A DNA stretch of 18,839 nucleotides from Bacillota bacterium (GTDB lineage Bacteria > Bacillota > Clostridia > Oscillospirales > Acutalibacteraceae). The notes beneath the pieces were generated by a model. The model saw nothing but the letters and a program-made list of their open reading frames with translations. It was not told where the DNA came from and did no database searches. Below, piece by piece: positions 1 through 7,716 of the stretch. How positions within the stretch are numbered: position 1 is the first letter of the stretch; every line of letters starts with the position of its first letter. The position numbers and the translations under genes were made by a program. The DNA is taken from positions 1 to 18,839 of the forward strand of contig JAUZPX010000032.1 of the NCBI GenBank assembly GCA_030705695.1, read 5' to 3'.

Positions 1-1187
1 AAAAGCCGCTTGATATTCTTCGTGAAATTCAGACAAAGTATAAAGCCCCTAAGCTTGAAAACATGCCGCCGTTTACTGGTGGATTCGTAGGATATTTCGC
101 ATATTCAATGATAAAATATGCAGAACCTAAATTGAAAATCAAGCAGGGCGAATTTAACGATTTTGATATGATGCTTTTTGATAAAGTAATTGCATTTGAC
201 CATCAAAGGCAAAAAATATATATCATTGCAAACATCAAGACAGATAACGTTGCCGAAAATTATAAGAAAGCCATTGACGAGCTTGAAGCAATCTCAAAAT
301 TAATATACGACAACAGCCCTGTTTCTGAGCAATCAAGTGATAAAAACATTAAATTTACTTGCAATATAAAAAAAGAAGAATACTGCAATATTGTAAAGAA
401 AGCAAAAGAGTATATTCGTGATGGCGATATTTTTCAGGCAGTGCTTTCAAGGAAATTTTCATCACCATATAAAAGTAACTTAATAAATGCGTACAGGATT
501 TTGAGGACTACAAACCCATCACCCTATTTGGTTTATATGAAAATTGATGAAGACGAGCTGATTTGTTCTTCCCCCGAGACATTAATAAAATTAAATAACG
601 GACGGCTTACAACTTTTCCTGTTGCAGGCTCAAGACCGAGAGGAAAAACATCTCAAGAGGACTTAGACCTCGAGAAGGAACTTTTAGCAGACGAAAAAGA
701 GCTTTCGGAACACAATATGCTTGTTGATTTGGGAAGAAATGACTTAGGCAGGATATCGAAGTTTTCATCTGTTGAAGTGACGGAATACATGATGATCCAT
801 CGATACTCCAAAATCATGCATATTTGCTCACAGGTTGAAAGCGATATTTTGGAAAACTGTGACGGATACAGTGCAATTGAAGCAGTTTTACCAGCAGGGA
901 CTTTATCGGGAGCACCTAAAATAAGGGCATGCGAAATAATTGAGGAACTTGAAAAAGAACCGAGAGGTATTTACGGAGGAGCGCTCGGATATTTCGATTT
1001 TACAGGGAATATGGATACCTGCATTGCAATCCGTATGGCTGTAAAGAAGGGCGATAACGTTTATGTTCAGGCAGGCGGCGGAGTCGTTGCCGACAGTGTT
1101 CCAGAAAAAGAATACGAAGAATCGGGGAATAAAGCTTTGGCAATAATCAATGCCATAATCGAGGTAAGGGAGGCTTTTGAAGAATGA
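1..1187 (+). CDS. trpE: Anthranilate synthase component I, 5'-truncated by window edge
   Basis: TrpE converts chorismate to anthranilate, using ammonia supplied by TrpG; it is the first committed step of tryptophan synthesis in the cytoplasm. The reading frame is open from base 3 with no stop, and the residues before the first in-window Met (base 63) still read as TrpE, so that Met is internal. About 394 residues are visible. The catalytic domain is intact: PVAGSRPRG (about base 620), HNMLVDLGRNDLGRI (about 709), LPAGTLSGAPKIRA (about 888), GIYGGALGYFDFTGN (about 967) and VQAGGGVVADSVPEKEYE (about 1063) are the conserved chorismate-site segments shared with PabB. The N-terminal region with the tryptophan feedback site lies outside the window. 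PabB or a salicylate synthase is excluded by the complete trp operon that follows. The stop overlaps the trpG start (ATGA). Confidence 0.97.
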   Translation, partial: KPLDILREIQTKYKAPKLENMPPFTGGFVGYFAYSMIKYAEPKLKIKQGEFNDFDMMLFDKVIAFDHQRQKIYIIANIKTDNVAENYKKAIDELEAISKLIYDNSPVSEQSSDKNIKFTCNIKKEEYCNIVKKAKEYIRDGDIFQAVLSRKFSSPYKSNLINAYRILRTTNPSPYLVYMKIDEDELICSSPETLIKLNNGRLTTFPVAGSRPRGKTSQEDLDLEKELLADEKELSEHNMLVDLGRNDLGRISKFSSVEVTEYMMIHRYSKIMHICSQVESDILENCDGYSAIEAVLPAGTLSGAPKIRACEIIEELEKEPRGIYGGALGYFDFTGNMDTCIAIRMAVKKGDNVYVQAGGGVVADSVPEKEYEESGNKALAIINAIIEVREAFEE

Positions 1188-1765
1188 TTTTGTTAATTGA
1201 TAATTACGACAGTTTTTCATACAATCTTGTCCAGCTTGCAGGAAGCATAAATCCTGATATTCGTGTTGTCAGGAACGATGAACTCTCAATTTCTGATATT
1301 TTAAAGCTTAACCCTTCGCATATTATTCTTTCACCCGGGCCGGGATATCCGAAAAATGCGGGAATATGCGAGGAAGCAGTTTTAAAGCTTTGTAAGACAT
1401 ATCCGATTTTGGGCGTTTGTTTGGGACACCAAGGAATTTGCGAGGTTTTCGGAGCTGAAATATCACATGCCAAAAAACTGATGCACGGAAAGAAAAGCAA
1501 TATAAATATTGATAACAACTGTGAGATTTTTAAAAAACTTCCAAAACAGATAGAAGCGGCAAGGTATCATTCTCTTGTTGCAAAAAAAGAGACGATACCA
1601 GATGTACTCGAGATAATCGCACACGACGATATGGGCGAAGTTATGGCAGTAAAGCACAAAGATTATGATGTGTACGGGGTGCAGTTTCATCCCGAATCGA
1701 TTTTAACACCGCAGGGAAAAGTAATTCTTAAAAACTTTTTATCAATTAGGAGGAATATATTATGA
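1184..1765 (+). CDS. trpG: Anthranilate synthase component II, glutamine amidotransferase
   Basis: TrpG hydrolyses glutamine and channels the ammonia to TrpE. The protein has 193 aa, the usual size of an unfused class I amidotransferase. It opens with the family start MILLIDNYDSFSYNL. It carries the oxyanion loop SPGPGYP (about 50-56), the nucleophile Cys79 in GVCLGHQGI, and His169/Glu171 in FHPESILTP, so the catalytic triad is complete. The start overlaps the trpE stop by 4 bases (ATGA). A good ribosome site, AAGGGAGG, sits at 1166-1173. In some bacteria one TrpG-type protein also serves PabB in folate synthesis; that dual role cannot be judged here. Confidence 0.97.
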   Translation: MILLIDNYDSFSYNLVQLAGSINPDIRVVRNDELSISDILKLNPSHIILSPGPGYPKNAGICEEAVLKLCKTYPILGVCLGHQGICEVFGAEISHAKKLMHGKKSNINIDNNCEIFKKLPKQIEAARYHSLVAKKETIPDVLEIIAHDDMGEVMAVKHKDYDVYGVQFHPESILTPQGKVILKNFLSIRRNIL

Positions 1766-2781
1766 TTCAGAAAGCAATTCAGGAAATTATAAAAGGCAAC
1801 GACCTTGATTTTGAAATGGCAAAAAACGTTATGGGCGAAATGATGGACGGAACAGCAACTGAAGCACAAATGGGTGCGCTTCTCACTGCACTGAGGATGA
1901 AAGGCGAAACTGTCGAGGAAATAACGGCTTGTGCCACGGTAATGCGTGAAAAGGGGCTGAAAATCAACCCTGTCCGTGACGTTATTGATATTGTTGGTAC
2001 AGGCGGAGACGGTGTAGGTACATTTAATATTTCAACTACTTCGGCGTTTGTTATTGCCGCAGGCGGCGTCCCCGTTGCAAAGCATGGCAACCGTGGGGTA
2101 TCAAGCAAAAGCGGTGCTGCCGATGTTTTAGAAAACTTGGGAATAAATCTTGTTTTAACTCCAGAGCAAAGCGCAGAGATACTTAATAAGAGCAATATGT
2201 GCTTTATGTTTGCGCCGTTATATCATTCATCAATGAAATATGCCGCTCCTGTTCGCCGTGAAATGGGCGTAAGGACAATATTTAATATATTAGGACCTCT
2301 TTCAAGTCCTGCTGGAGCTAAAATGCAGCTTATGGGCGTTTACGACCCGAAACTTGTAGAACCGCTTGCCGAAGTTCTTTCAAATCTCGGTGTAGTAAGG
2401 GGTTTGGTCGTAAGTGGAAGCGACGGTATGGATGAGGTAACTCTTACAGGAAAGACTCATGTTTGCGAAATCCGCAATGGTAAGTTGGAATCTTATGTGA
2501 TTACGCCAGAGCAGTTCGGGTTAAGAAGCTGCAGCCTTGAAGACCTTGAGGGCGGAAGTCCGAAAGATAATGCTGTTATCACACGTAACATTTTGAGTGG
2601 CATTGAAAAGGGAGCAAAAAGAGATGTCGTTGTTTTAAATTCTGCAATGGCGCTTTATCTTGGCATTGATGATTGTTCAGTTGAAGATTGCATAAAGCTT
2701 GCTGAGGATATTATTGACAGCGGAAAAGCCACTGCCAAACTTGAAGAGTTTTGCAGGCTTACTAATGAGGTGGTAGAGTGA
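1762..2781 (+). CDS. trpD: Anthranilate phosphoribosyltransferase
   Basis: TrpD joins anthranilate to phosphoribosyl pyrophosphate to give phosphoribosyl-anthranilate. The 339-aa length is normal for a stand-alone enzyme. Visible motifs are the glycine-rich PRPP loop GTGGDGVGTFNIST (79-92), KHGNR (107-111) followed by SSKSGAADVLENLG, and the Mg-binding DE pair in DGMDEVTL. The N-terminal helical part (MGEMMDGTATEAQMGALLTAL) is typical of the fold. The start is ATG within an ATGA overlap with the trpG stop, with an excellent AGGAGG at 1748-1753. The stop overlaps the trpC start. Confidence 0.97.
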   Translation: MIQKAIQEIIKGNDLDFEMAKNVMGEMMDGTATEAQMGALLTALRMKGETVEEITACATVMREKGLKINPVRDVIDIVGTGGDGVGTFNISTTSAFVIAAGGVPVAKHGNRGVSSKSGAADVLENLGINLVLTPEQSAEILNKSNMCFMFAPLYHSSMKYAAPVRREMGVRTIFNILGPLSSPAGAKMQLMGVYDPKLVEPLAEVLSNLGVVRGLVVSGSDGMDEVTLTGKTHVCEIRNGKLESYVITPEQFGLRSCSLEDLEGGSPKDNAVITRNILSGIEKGAKRDVVVLNSAMALYLGIDDCSVEDCIKLAEDIIDSGKATAKLEEFCRLTNEVVE

Positions 2782-3563
2782 TCTTAGAACGCATTGCCGC
2801 TTCTACAAAAATAAGAATTGAACGGCAAAAAGCCGAGATATCTTTTGAAGAGATGAAAAACAAAGCTCTTAGTCTTGAATGCAATACAGGCTTTCCGTTT
2901 GAAAAAGCGCTTAAGAAACAAGATATTAGTTTTATTTGCGAAGTTAAAAAGGCTTCTCCGTCAAAAGGAGTAATCGCAGAAGATTTTCCTTACATCGATA
3001 TTGCAAAAGATTACGAAAAAGCAGGAGCGGACGCTGTTTCCGTACTTACCGAGCCTGAGTTCTTTTTAGGCAGTGATAATTATCTTTCTGAAATAAAAAA
3101 AGGAATTTCTATTCCTGTTTTGCGAAAAGATTTTACGCTTGACGCTTATCAGATATATGAGGCAAAGGTCATTGGAGCGGACGCTGTTTTATTGATTTGC
3201 TCACTGCTTGACACTAAAACGATTCGTGAGTTTATTTCAATTTGCGATGAACTCGGTTTGTCGGCGCTTGTTGAGGCTCATGATGAAGCCGAAATAGATT
3301 CAGCTTTGAAAGCGGGCGCAAGAATAATCGGCGTTAATAACCGCAATTTGAGAAATTTTGATGTAGATATCAATAACAGTATTTTGCTGAGGAAATGCGT
3401 TCCGCAAAACGTTTTGTTTGTGGCTGAAAGCGGAATACAAACGGCAGAAGACGTAGAAACGTTAAGAAAAGCAAACGTAAATGCCGTTTTAATCGGCGAA
3501 ACGTTAATGTGCTGCAGCGACAAAGAGAAAAAGCTAAAAGAACTGAGGGGCTGTTCTGTTTGA
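2778..3563 (+). CDS. trpC: Indole-3-glycerol phosphate synthase
   Basis: TrpC closes the indole ring, converting carboxyphenylamino-deoxyribulose phosphate to indole-3-glycerol phosphate. The 261-aa TIM barrel shows all hallmark strands: CEVKKASPSKG (54-64, Glu55 and Lys57), PVLRKDFT with the catalytic Lys117, LVEAHDE with Glu166, GVNNRNL, VAESGI with Glu217, and AVLIGETLM as the phosphate-binding end. The start is GTG, sharing bases with the trpD stop (GTGA), with GAGG at 2767-2770 upstream. It is not fused to trpF, as it is in Escherichia coli. Two exact 16-base copies encoding GADAV lie 150 bases apart inside the gene (3024 and 3174). Confidence 0.97.
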   Translation: MILERIAASTKIRIERQKAEISFEEMKNKALSLECNTGFPFEKALKKQDISFICEVKKASPSKGVIAEDFPYIDIAKDYEKAGADAVSVLTEPEFFLGSDNYLSEIKKGISIPVLRKDFTLDAYQIYEAKVIGADAVLLICSLLDTKTIREFISICDELGLSALVEAHDEAEIDSALKAGARIIGVNNRNLRNFDVDINNSILLRKCVPQNVLFVAESGIQTAEDVETLRKANVNAVLIGETLMCCSDKEKKLKELRGCSV

Positions 3564-4180
3564 CAAAAATAAAAATATGCGGACTAACAAGAGCTGACGA
3601 TATAATCGCTGTAAACCGTTTTATGCCTGATTATATTGGATTTGTTTTTGCAAAAAGCCGCCGTCAGGTAACTTACGAGCAGGCAGTTTTACTTAAAGAC
3701 AATTTAAATCCCAAAATCAAAGCAGTCGGCGTTTTTGTTGATGAGCCTTTACCAAACATTATTAAGCTGATAAAAGACGGTGTAATTGATATCGTACAGC
3801 TTCACGGTGAAGAAGACGAAGCTTACATTAAAAAACTTAGGCAAGAGTCTAATGGCCCTATAATTAAAGCTGTCAGAGTGCAAAGTGCAGAGCAGATTTT
3901 AAAAGCAGAAAAACTGCCGTGCGATATGCTTTTGCTTGATTCTTATCAGAAAGATCAGCAAGGCGGAAGCGGAAAAGGATTTGATGTATCGCTTATCCCG
4001 CCTCTTAAAAAGCCGTTTTTTTTGGCAGGCGGACTTAATAACGAGAATATTGAATCAATGATAAATAAGTGCAGACCGTTTGCTGTTGATATTAGCAGCG
4101 GCGTTGAAACAAACGGGATAAAAGATGAGAAAAAAATCGAGCAAATTATAAAAACGATTAACGAAATTAATAAGAAATGA
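3560..4180 (+). CDS. trpF: Phosphoribosylanthranilate isomerase
   Basis: TrpF carries out the Amadori rearrangement of phosphoribosyl-anthranilate. An ATG-led frame opens at 3509 inside trpC, but the family N-terminus (TKIKICGLTR) starts at the TTG at 3560. That TTG overlaps the trpC stop (TTGA) and has GAGGGG at 3545-3550, nine bases upstream, so I place the start there, giving 206 aa. Catalytic Cys7 (KICGLT) and Asp127 (LLLDSYQ) are present, as are GFVFAKSRRQVT, VQLHGEED, the phosphate-binding FFLAGGLNNENI and VDISSGVETNGIKD. This is the operon's weakest start codon, although TrpF is needed one step before TrpC. Confidence 0.95.
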   Translation: MTKIKICGLTRADDIIAVNRFMPDYIGFVFAKSRRQVTYEQAVLLKDNLNPKIKAVGVFVDEPLPNIIKLIKDGVIDIVQLHGEEDEAYIKKLRQESNGPIIKAVRVQSAEQILKAEKLPCDMLLLDSYQKDQQGGSGKGFDVSLIPPLKKPFFLAGGLNNENIESMINKCRPFAVDISSGVETNGIKDEKKIEQIIKTINEINKK

Positions 4181-4189
4181 GTGATAGAA

Positions 4190-5371
4190 ATGAATGGCAG
4201 ATTTGGTTTATACGGCGGTCAGTATATTCCCGAAACGCTTATGAACGCAGTTATAGAGCTTGAAAAAGCTTATAATTTTTATAAAAACGACAGTCAATTT
4301 ATAAATGAACTGAATGACCTTCTAATAAATTATGCAGGACGTCCTTCTTTGCTTTATTTTGCTGAGAAAATGACAAATAATCTAGGCGGAGCCAAAATCT
4401 ACTTAAAACGAGAAGACCTCAATCATACAGGCTCGCACAAGATAAATAATGTTTTAGGTCAAGTACTTCTTGCAAAAAAAATGGGTAAAACAAGGGTAAT
4501 TGCCGAAACAGGAGCTGGACAGCATGGCGTTGCGACGGCAACAGCAGCGGCTCTTATGGGCATGGAATGCGAGATTTATATGGGTAAGGAGGATACTGAG
4601 CGTCAGGCGCTTAACGTTTTTCGTATGGAATTGCTCGGCGCAAAGGTTCATGCGGTGACAAGCGGAACACAGACTCTAAAGGATGCTGTAAACGAAACTA
4701 TGCGTGAATGGGTGTCGAGAATCGACGATACTCACTATGTATTGGGTTCTGTAATGGGACCGCATCCCTTTCCTACTATTGTTCGTGATTTTCAGAAGGT
4801 CATCGGAAAAGAAATTAAGGATCAAGTCGCTGAAAAAGAGGGAAGGCTTCCCGATGCGGTTATAGCATGCGTCGGAGGAGGAAGCAACGCAATGGGCGCT
4901 TTTTACGAGTTTATTCCCGAAGCGTCTGTTAACCTCATCGGCTGTGAAGCGGCAGGGCTTGGTGTCGATAATCCGAAAAATGCCGCAACTATTGCAAACG
5001 GTAGCATAGGAGTTTTTCATGGCATGAAATCGTATTTCTGCCAGGATGAGTTCGGGCAGATCGCACCTGTATATTCAATTTCGGCAGGACTTGATTATCC
5101 GGGAATAGGACCTGAGCACGCAATGCTGTTCGACAACGGCAGAGCTGAATATGTTCCAGTTACTGATGAGCAAGCCGTTAGGGCGTTTGAATATCTCTCT
5201 AGAACAGAGGGCATTATCCCTGCTATTGAAAGTGCACATGCGGTCGCATATGCTTGTAAGCTTGCTCCTAAAATGGAGAAAGATAAAATTATTGTTATTA
5301 ACGTTTCAGGCAGAGGAGATAAAGATGTCGCCGCTATTGCACGTTACAGAGGGGTGAATATATATGAGTAG
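4190..5371 (+). CDS. trpB: Tryptophan synthase beta chain
   Basis: TrpB is the PLP-dependent subunit that condenses indole with serine. From the chosen ATG at 4190 it has 393 aa, a normal TrpB1 length. The PLP lysine is Lys84 in HTGSHKINN. Glu106 in AETGAGQHG is the catalytic acid, CVGGGSNAMG binds the cofactor phosphate, and GRGDKD closes the C-terminus. A GTG at 4181 directly after the trpF stop is in frame and would add three residues. I prefer ATG because the protein then begins MNGRFGLYGGQYIPETLM like its relatives. Neither start has a strong ribosome site, and this is the only trp junction without a stop/start overlap. The last 8 bases overlap trpA. It is the TrpA-partnered form rather than TrpB2, given its length and position. 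Confidence 0.96.
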   Translation: MNGRFGLYGGQYIPETLMNAVIELEKAYNFYKNDSQFINELNDLLINYAGRPSLLYFAEKMTNNLGGAKIYLKREDLNHTGSHKINNVLGQVLLAKKMGKTRVIAETGAGQHGVATATAAALMGMECEIYMGKEDTERQALNVFRMELLGAKVHAVTSGTQTLKDAVNETMREWVSRIDDTHYVLGSVMGPHPFPTIVRDFQKVIGKEIKDQVAEKEGRLPDAVIACVGGGSNAMGAFYEFIPEASVNLIGCEAAGLGVDNPKNAATIANGSIGVFHGMKSYFCQDEFGQIAPVYSISAGLDYPGIGPEHAMLFDNGRAEYVPVTDEQAVRAFEYLSRTEGIIPAIESAHAVAYACKLAPKMEKDKIIVINVSGRGDKDVAAIARYRGVNIYE

Positions 5372-6134
5372 AATAACAGAAGTTTTTAAAAATGGCAAAG
5401 CTTTTATTCCGTTTGTTACGGCAGGCGACCCTAACCTTGAAATTACAGAGCAATTAATATACAAAATGGAAGAAGCTGGTGCTGATCTTATTGAAATCGG
5501 TATTCCGTTTTCAGATCCTGTAGCAGAGGGAATAGTTATTCAAAAAGCTGACGAACGTGCGTTATCTTCAGGAACAACTACAGACAAAATATTTGATATG
5601 GTACTAAGAGCGCGTAAGAAAAGCGGTGTTCCGCTTGCGTTTATGACGTACCTAAATCCTATTTTTGTATACGGAAAAGAGCGTTTTATAAAAAAGGCAT
5701 CAAAATGCGGTATAGATGCGCTGATTGTACCCGATATGCCGTTTGAGGAAAAAAGTGAGCTGCTGCCATTTTGCACAGAAAACAATATTGATTTAATTTG
5801 TTTGATTGCGCCTACATCAAAAGAACGAATTTCAAAAATAGCAAGTGAAGCACAGGGATTTGTATATTGTGTTTCGTCTTTGGGCGTTACTGGAGTGCGC
5901 AGTGAGTTTGCCGTGGATTTAAAAGAAATGGTGTCGCTCGTTAAGTCTGTTAAAGATATTCCGTGCGCAATAGGGTTCGGAATTTCAACTCCCGAGCAGG
6001 CAAAGGCAATGTCTGAATTTTCAGATGGAGTAATCGTTGGTAGCGCTGTTGTAAAGATTGTTGAACAATACGGTGAAAAATGTTTAGAACCTGTTTTTGA
6101 CTATGTAAGCGAAATAAAGAAAGCTATTTTATAA
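5364..6134 (+). CDS. trpA: Tryptophan synthase alpha chain
   Basis: TrpA cleaves indole-3-glycerol phosphate to indole, which tunnels to TrpB in the alpha2-beta2 complex. The 256-aa TIM barrel shows FIPFVTAGDP, LIEIGIPFSDPVAEG, FMTYLNPIFVYG, GIDALIVPDMP, LIAPTS, VYCVSSLGVTGVRSE, GFGIS and GVIVGSAVV. Glu44 matches the catalytic Glu49 of the Escherichia/Salmonella enzyme. The position of the second acid, Asp60 there, is Glu55 here (VAEG), a substitution that the family signature permits. The following G-P is G-I. The start is ATG with GGGG at 5351-5354; the first 8 bases overlap trpB. A terminator follows directly. Confidence 0.96.
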   Translation: MSRITEVFKNGKAFIPFVTAGDPNLEITEQLIYKMEEAGADLIEIGIPFSDPVAEGIVIQKADERALSSGTTTDKIFDMVLRARKKSGVPLAFMTYLNPIFVYGKERFIKKASKCGIDALIVPDMPFEEKSELLPFCTENNIDLICLIAPTSKERISKIASEAQGFVYCVSSLGVTGVRSEFAVDLKEMVSLVKSVKDIPCAIGFGISTPEQAKAMSEFSDGVIVGSAVVKIVEQYGEKCLEPVFDYVSEIKKAIL

Positions 6135-6145
6135 TTTTTAAACGG

Positions 6146-6185
6146 AAAAACACGGCTTGAACATCAAAGCTCAGCCGTGTTTTTT
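6146..6185. terminator. Bidirectional intrinsic terminator between trpA and the CofE-like gene
   Basis: The arms ACACGGCT (6150-6157) and AGCCGTGT (6173-6180) are perfect inverted repeats around a 15-base loop. They are followed by six T on the + strand and preceded by AAAAA, which gives a T run on the - strand. The hairpin lies between two convergent genes, so it can end both; the T tract overlaps the CofE-like stop codon. Confidence 0.85.
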
Positions 6186-6927
6186 ATTCTTTATTTGAGT
6201 GCCACTTAACATCTTCTAAAAGCTGTCCGAAAAGGTCGTCTTTTATGTCTATATGTAAATTTTCAAGTTCTTCTTTTGAAGGAGGATTATTCTCAAACTG
6301 GACAAACGATACATCTTCAATAAGTGCGACGGGAGTTTGTTCATTTGACTCTCCCATGCACAAGACAGCTGCGGCAGCTAAAGCATCGGCGACGTTTATT
6401 TGCGTCATATTTAGTTTGCGGCCAAAAAGGTCTTCTTCTCCGACTTTACTGTTTATTCCTTTAAATCCGCAATATGCAATACATTTTCCTGTGACTCCCC
6501 ATTTAAGAGGTGATGGAGCACTGTCCGTGATTATTATTCCTAGATTTTTAATATTGTGTTTGTTTCTCAGAAATTCCCAAAGTGAGTTAACTGAGCATTG
6601 AGGGTCTTTCGGCCACATAACATAAAATCCGTTTGTGTTTGACTCATCTATTCCAGCAGACGGAACAAGTAAGTCATTTTTTATTGTCAGGTAGACATCG
6701 TATTTATTGCCGCTTTTCGGTAGAAAAAAGTCTGCATTATTTTCAATAAGTTCATCTTTATTTGCACTGTCAAACGGAATTGCATTTCCTTCGCAAAGCG
6801 AAACGACCTTAGATGTTACGGCAATAATGCTGTTTTCACGAATCTGAAGCAACGATTCGTTTAACAATTTTGTAAGCTTATATGAAGAAACCTCAACGAT
6901 TCTTGTTTTTATTGCTTGAATTTTCAT
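6184..6927 (-). CDS. CofE-like (coenzyme F420-0:L-glutamate ligase type) gamma-glutamyl ligase
   Basis: This is a member of the CofE/FbiB ligase family, which adds glutamate through a gamma linkage to a phosphorylated acceptor using GTP. In methanogens and actinobacteria the acceptor is F420-0. Homologues in organisms without F420 are often annotated as putative folate-metabolism ligases. The 247-aa protein shows SIIAVTSKVVSLCEG (33-47), PSAGIDESN (89-97), IITDSAPSPLKWGVTG (132-147) and DLFGRKLNMTQINVADALAAAA (166-187, ending AVLCMG), all in family order. No other F420 genes (cofC, cofD, cofG/H) are in the window, so the acceptor is unknown. The start at 6927 has TTCTCCTT (read AAGGAGAA) at 6935-6942 and a promoter at 6963-6991, so it appears to be transcribed alone. 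Confidence 0.8.
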   Translation of the reverse strand: MKIQAIKTRIVEVSSYKLTKLLNESLLQIRENSIIAVTSKVVSLCEGNAIPFDSANKDELIENNADFFLPKSGNKYDVYLTIKNDLLVPSAGIDESNTNGFYVMWPKDPQCSVNSLWEFLRNKHNIKNLGIIITDSAPSPLKWGVTGKCIAYCGFKGINSKVGEEDLFGRKLNMTQINVADALAAAAVLCMGESNEQTPVALIEDVSFVQFENNPPSKEELENLHIDIKDDLFGQLLEDVKWHSNKE

Positions 6928-6962
6928 TACCGTATTCTCCTTGCGACCTTATATTAATTAAT

Positions 6963-6991
6963 ATTATATATAAGAAAACAAGAAAAATCAA
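6963..6991 (-). promoter_or_regulatory. Predicted sigma-A promoter for the CofE-like gene
   Basis: On the - strand a TTGATT -35 (6986-6991) and a perfect TATAAT -10 (6963-6968) are 17 bases apart, the optimal spacing. They lie 36 bases upstream of the start codon. The stretch is very AT-rich, which raises the chance of coincidence. Confidence 0.5.
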
Positions 6992-7010
6992 ATTAGAAGA
7001 TTTTTAAATA

Positions 7011-7070
7011 TAAAAAGCCTTCTGTGTAAGAATAATTCAGACTTTTCCGATTATTTATACATGGAAGGCT
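7011..7070 (-). terminator. Hairpin terminator closing the lysis cassette
   Basis: AGCCTTC (7016-7022) and GAAGGCT (7064-7070) pair perfectly. The stem continues through TGTA/TACA and AATAAT/ATTATT, with two 2-base mismatches, to a 13-base loop. Read on the - strand, the stem is followed by TTTTTA. It lies 55 bases beyond the holin stop, so it ends the cassette transcript. Confidence 0.65.
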
Positions 7071-7125
7071 ATTAATTTTGCGATATATACAAACAGACGA
7101 TTTTAGCCGGCTGTTGTTAATTAAA

Positions 7126-7656
7126 TTATTTATTTTCCTGGTTTGTGTTGCTGTTTTCTGAGATTTTTTCAGGTGTCTCAGTTGTATCGGTTGTTTCGTT
7201 TTTGCTTGTTTCAATCTTCTCGCTTGCAAGAAGCAATATTGATTTAATTTGCTTAGGAAGAGGAATTACCTCTGAAGCATTTTCAAAAATCGATAGACCT
7301 TCGTTACAAATGAAGAACAAAATTGTTGCATCACGAAGTGAAACTCCGCATGGAATAACATTTTGCAGATTGACGGTTACGCCGACAATTATTAGCATCA
7401 ATATTTTTTTCAAAATACCTTTGAAGCCTATGTCGCTGCTGAGCTTTTTTAAGTATACGGCTTTTATAATTCCTGTGATGTAATCTAATATTATCAGAGA
7501 AATCAACGTGTTAAGAATCATATCGAAACCGCCGAAAAACGAGCAGAAAAAACTTCCGATTATGCTTATGCCAACAACAAATCCACCAAGAATTTTATCG
7601 CTGATATTAATGTGATTATGTGTGATTGAAAATAGGTTATCTAGATTGATTGTCAT
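7126..7656 (-). CDS. Phage holin (toxin secretion/phage lysis holin family)
   Basis: Holins assemble in the cytoplasmic membrane and, at a set time, let the endolysin reach the wall. The 176-aa protein has about four hydrophobic segments (roughly 22-40, 47-65, 83-100, 107-125) and the family landmarks LDYITGIIKA (57-66), GFKGILKKI (78-86) and NEGLSIFENA (118-127). A hydrophilic Ser/Thr/Glu/Asn-rich tail (about 147-176) is probably cytoplasmic. It matches the holin_4/phi-LC3-like group common in clostridial phages. It lies 60 bases after the GH25 lysozyme, which has no signal peptide and therefore needs such a pore. The ribosome site is poor (GGAAAAG about 10 bases before ATG), which may keep its level low. 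Confidence 0.85.
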   Translation of the reverse strand: MTINLDNLFSITHNHINISDKILGGFVVGISIIGSFFCSFFGGFDMILNTLISLIILDYITGIIKAVYLKKLSSDIGFKGILKKILMLIIVGVTVNLQNVIPCGVSLRDATILFFICNEGLSIFENASEVIPLPKQIKSILLLASEKIETSKNETTDTTETPEKISENSNTNQENK

Positions 7657-7716
7657 AAAAATTTCTTTTCCGTTTTATTAATTGTTTTTAAGATTTTTAT
7701 ATGTCAGTTGCAAATG

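Noticed and set aside
63..65. ATG at 63 as the start of trpE
   Set aside because: The frame is open to the window edge and the residues before it fit TrpE; with this Met the protein would lack its N-terminal regulatory part.
7081..7116. AACAG/CTGTT repeat with an AGCCGGCT palindrome after the holin as a second terminator
   Set aside because: The stem is short and is not followed by a T tract on the - strand.
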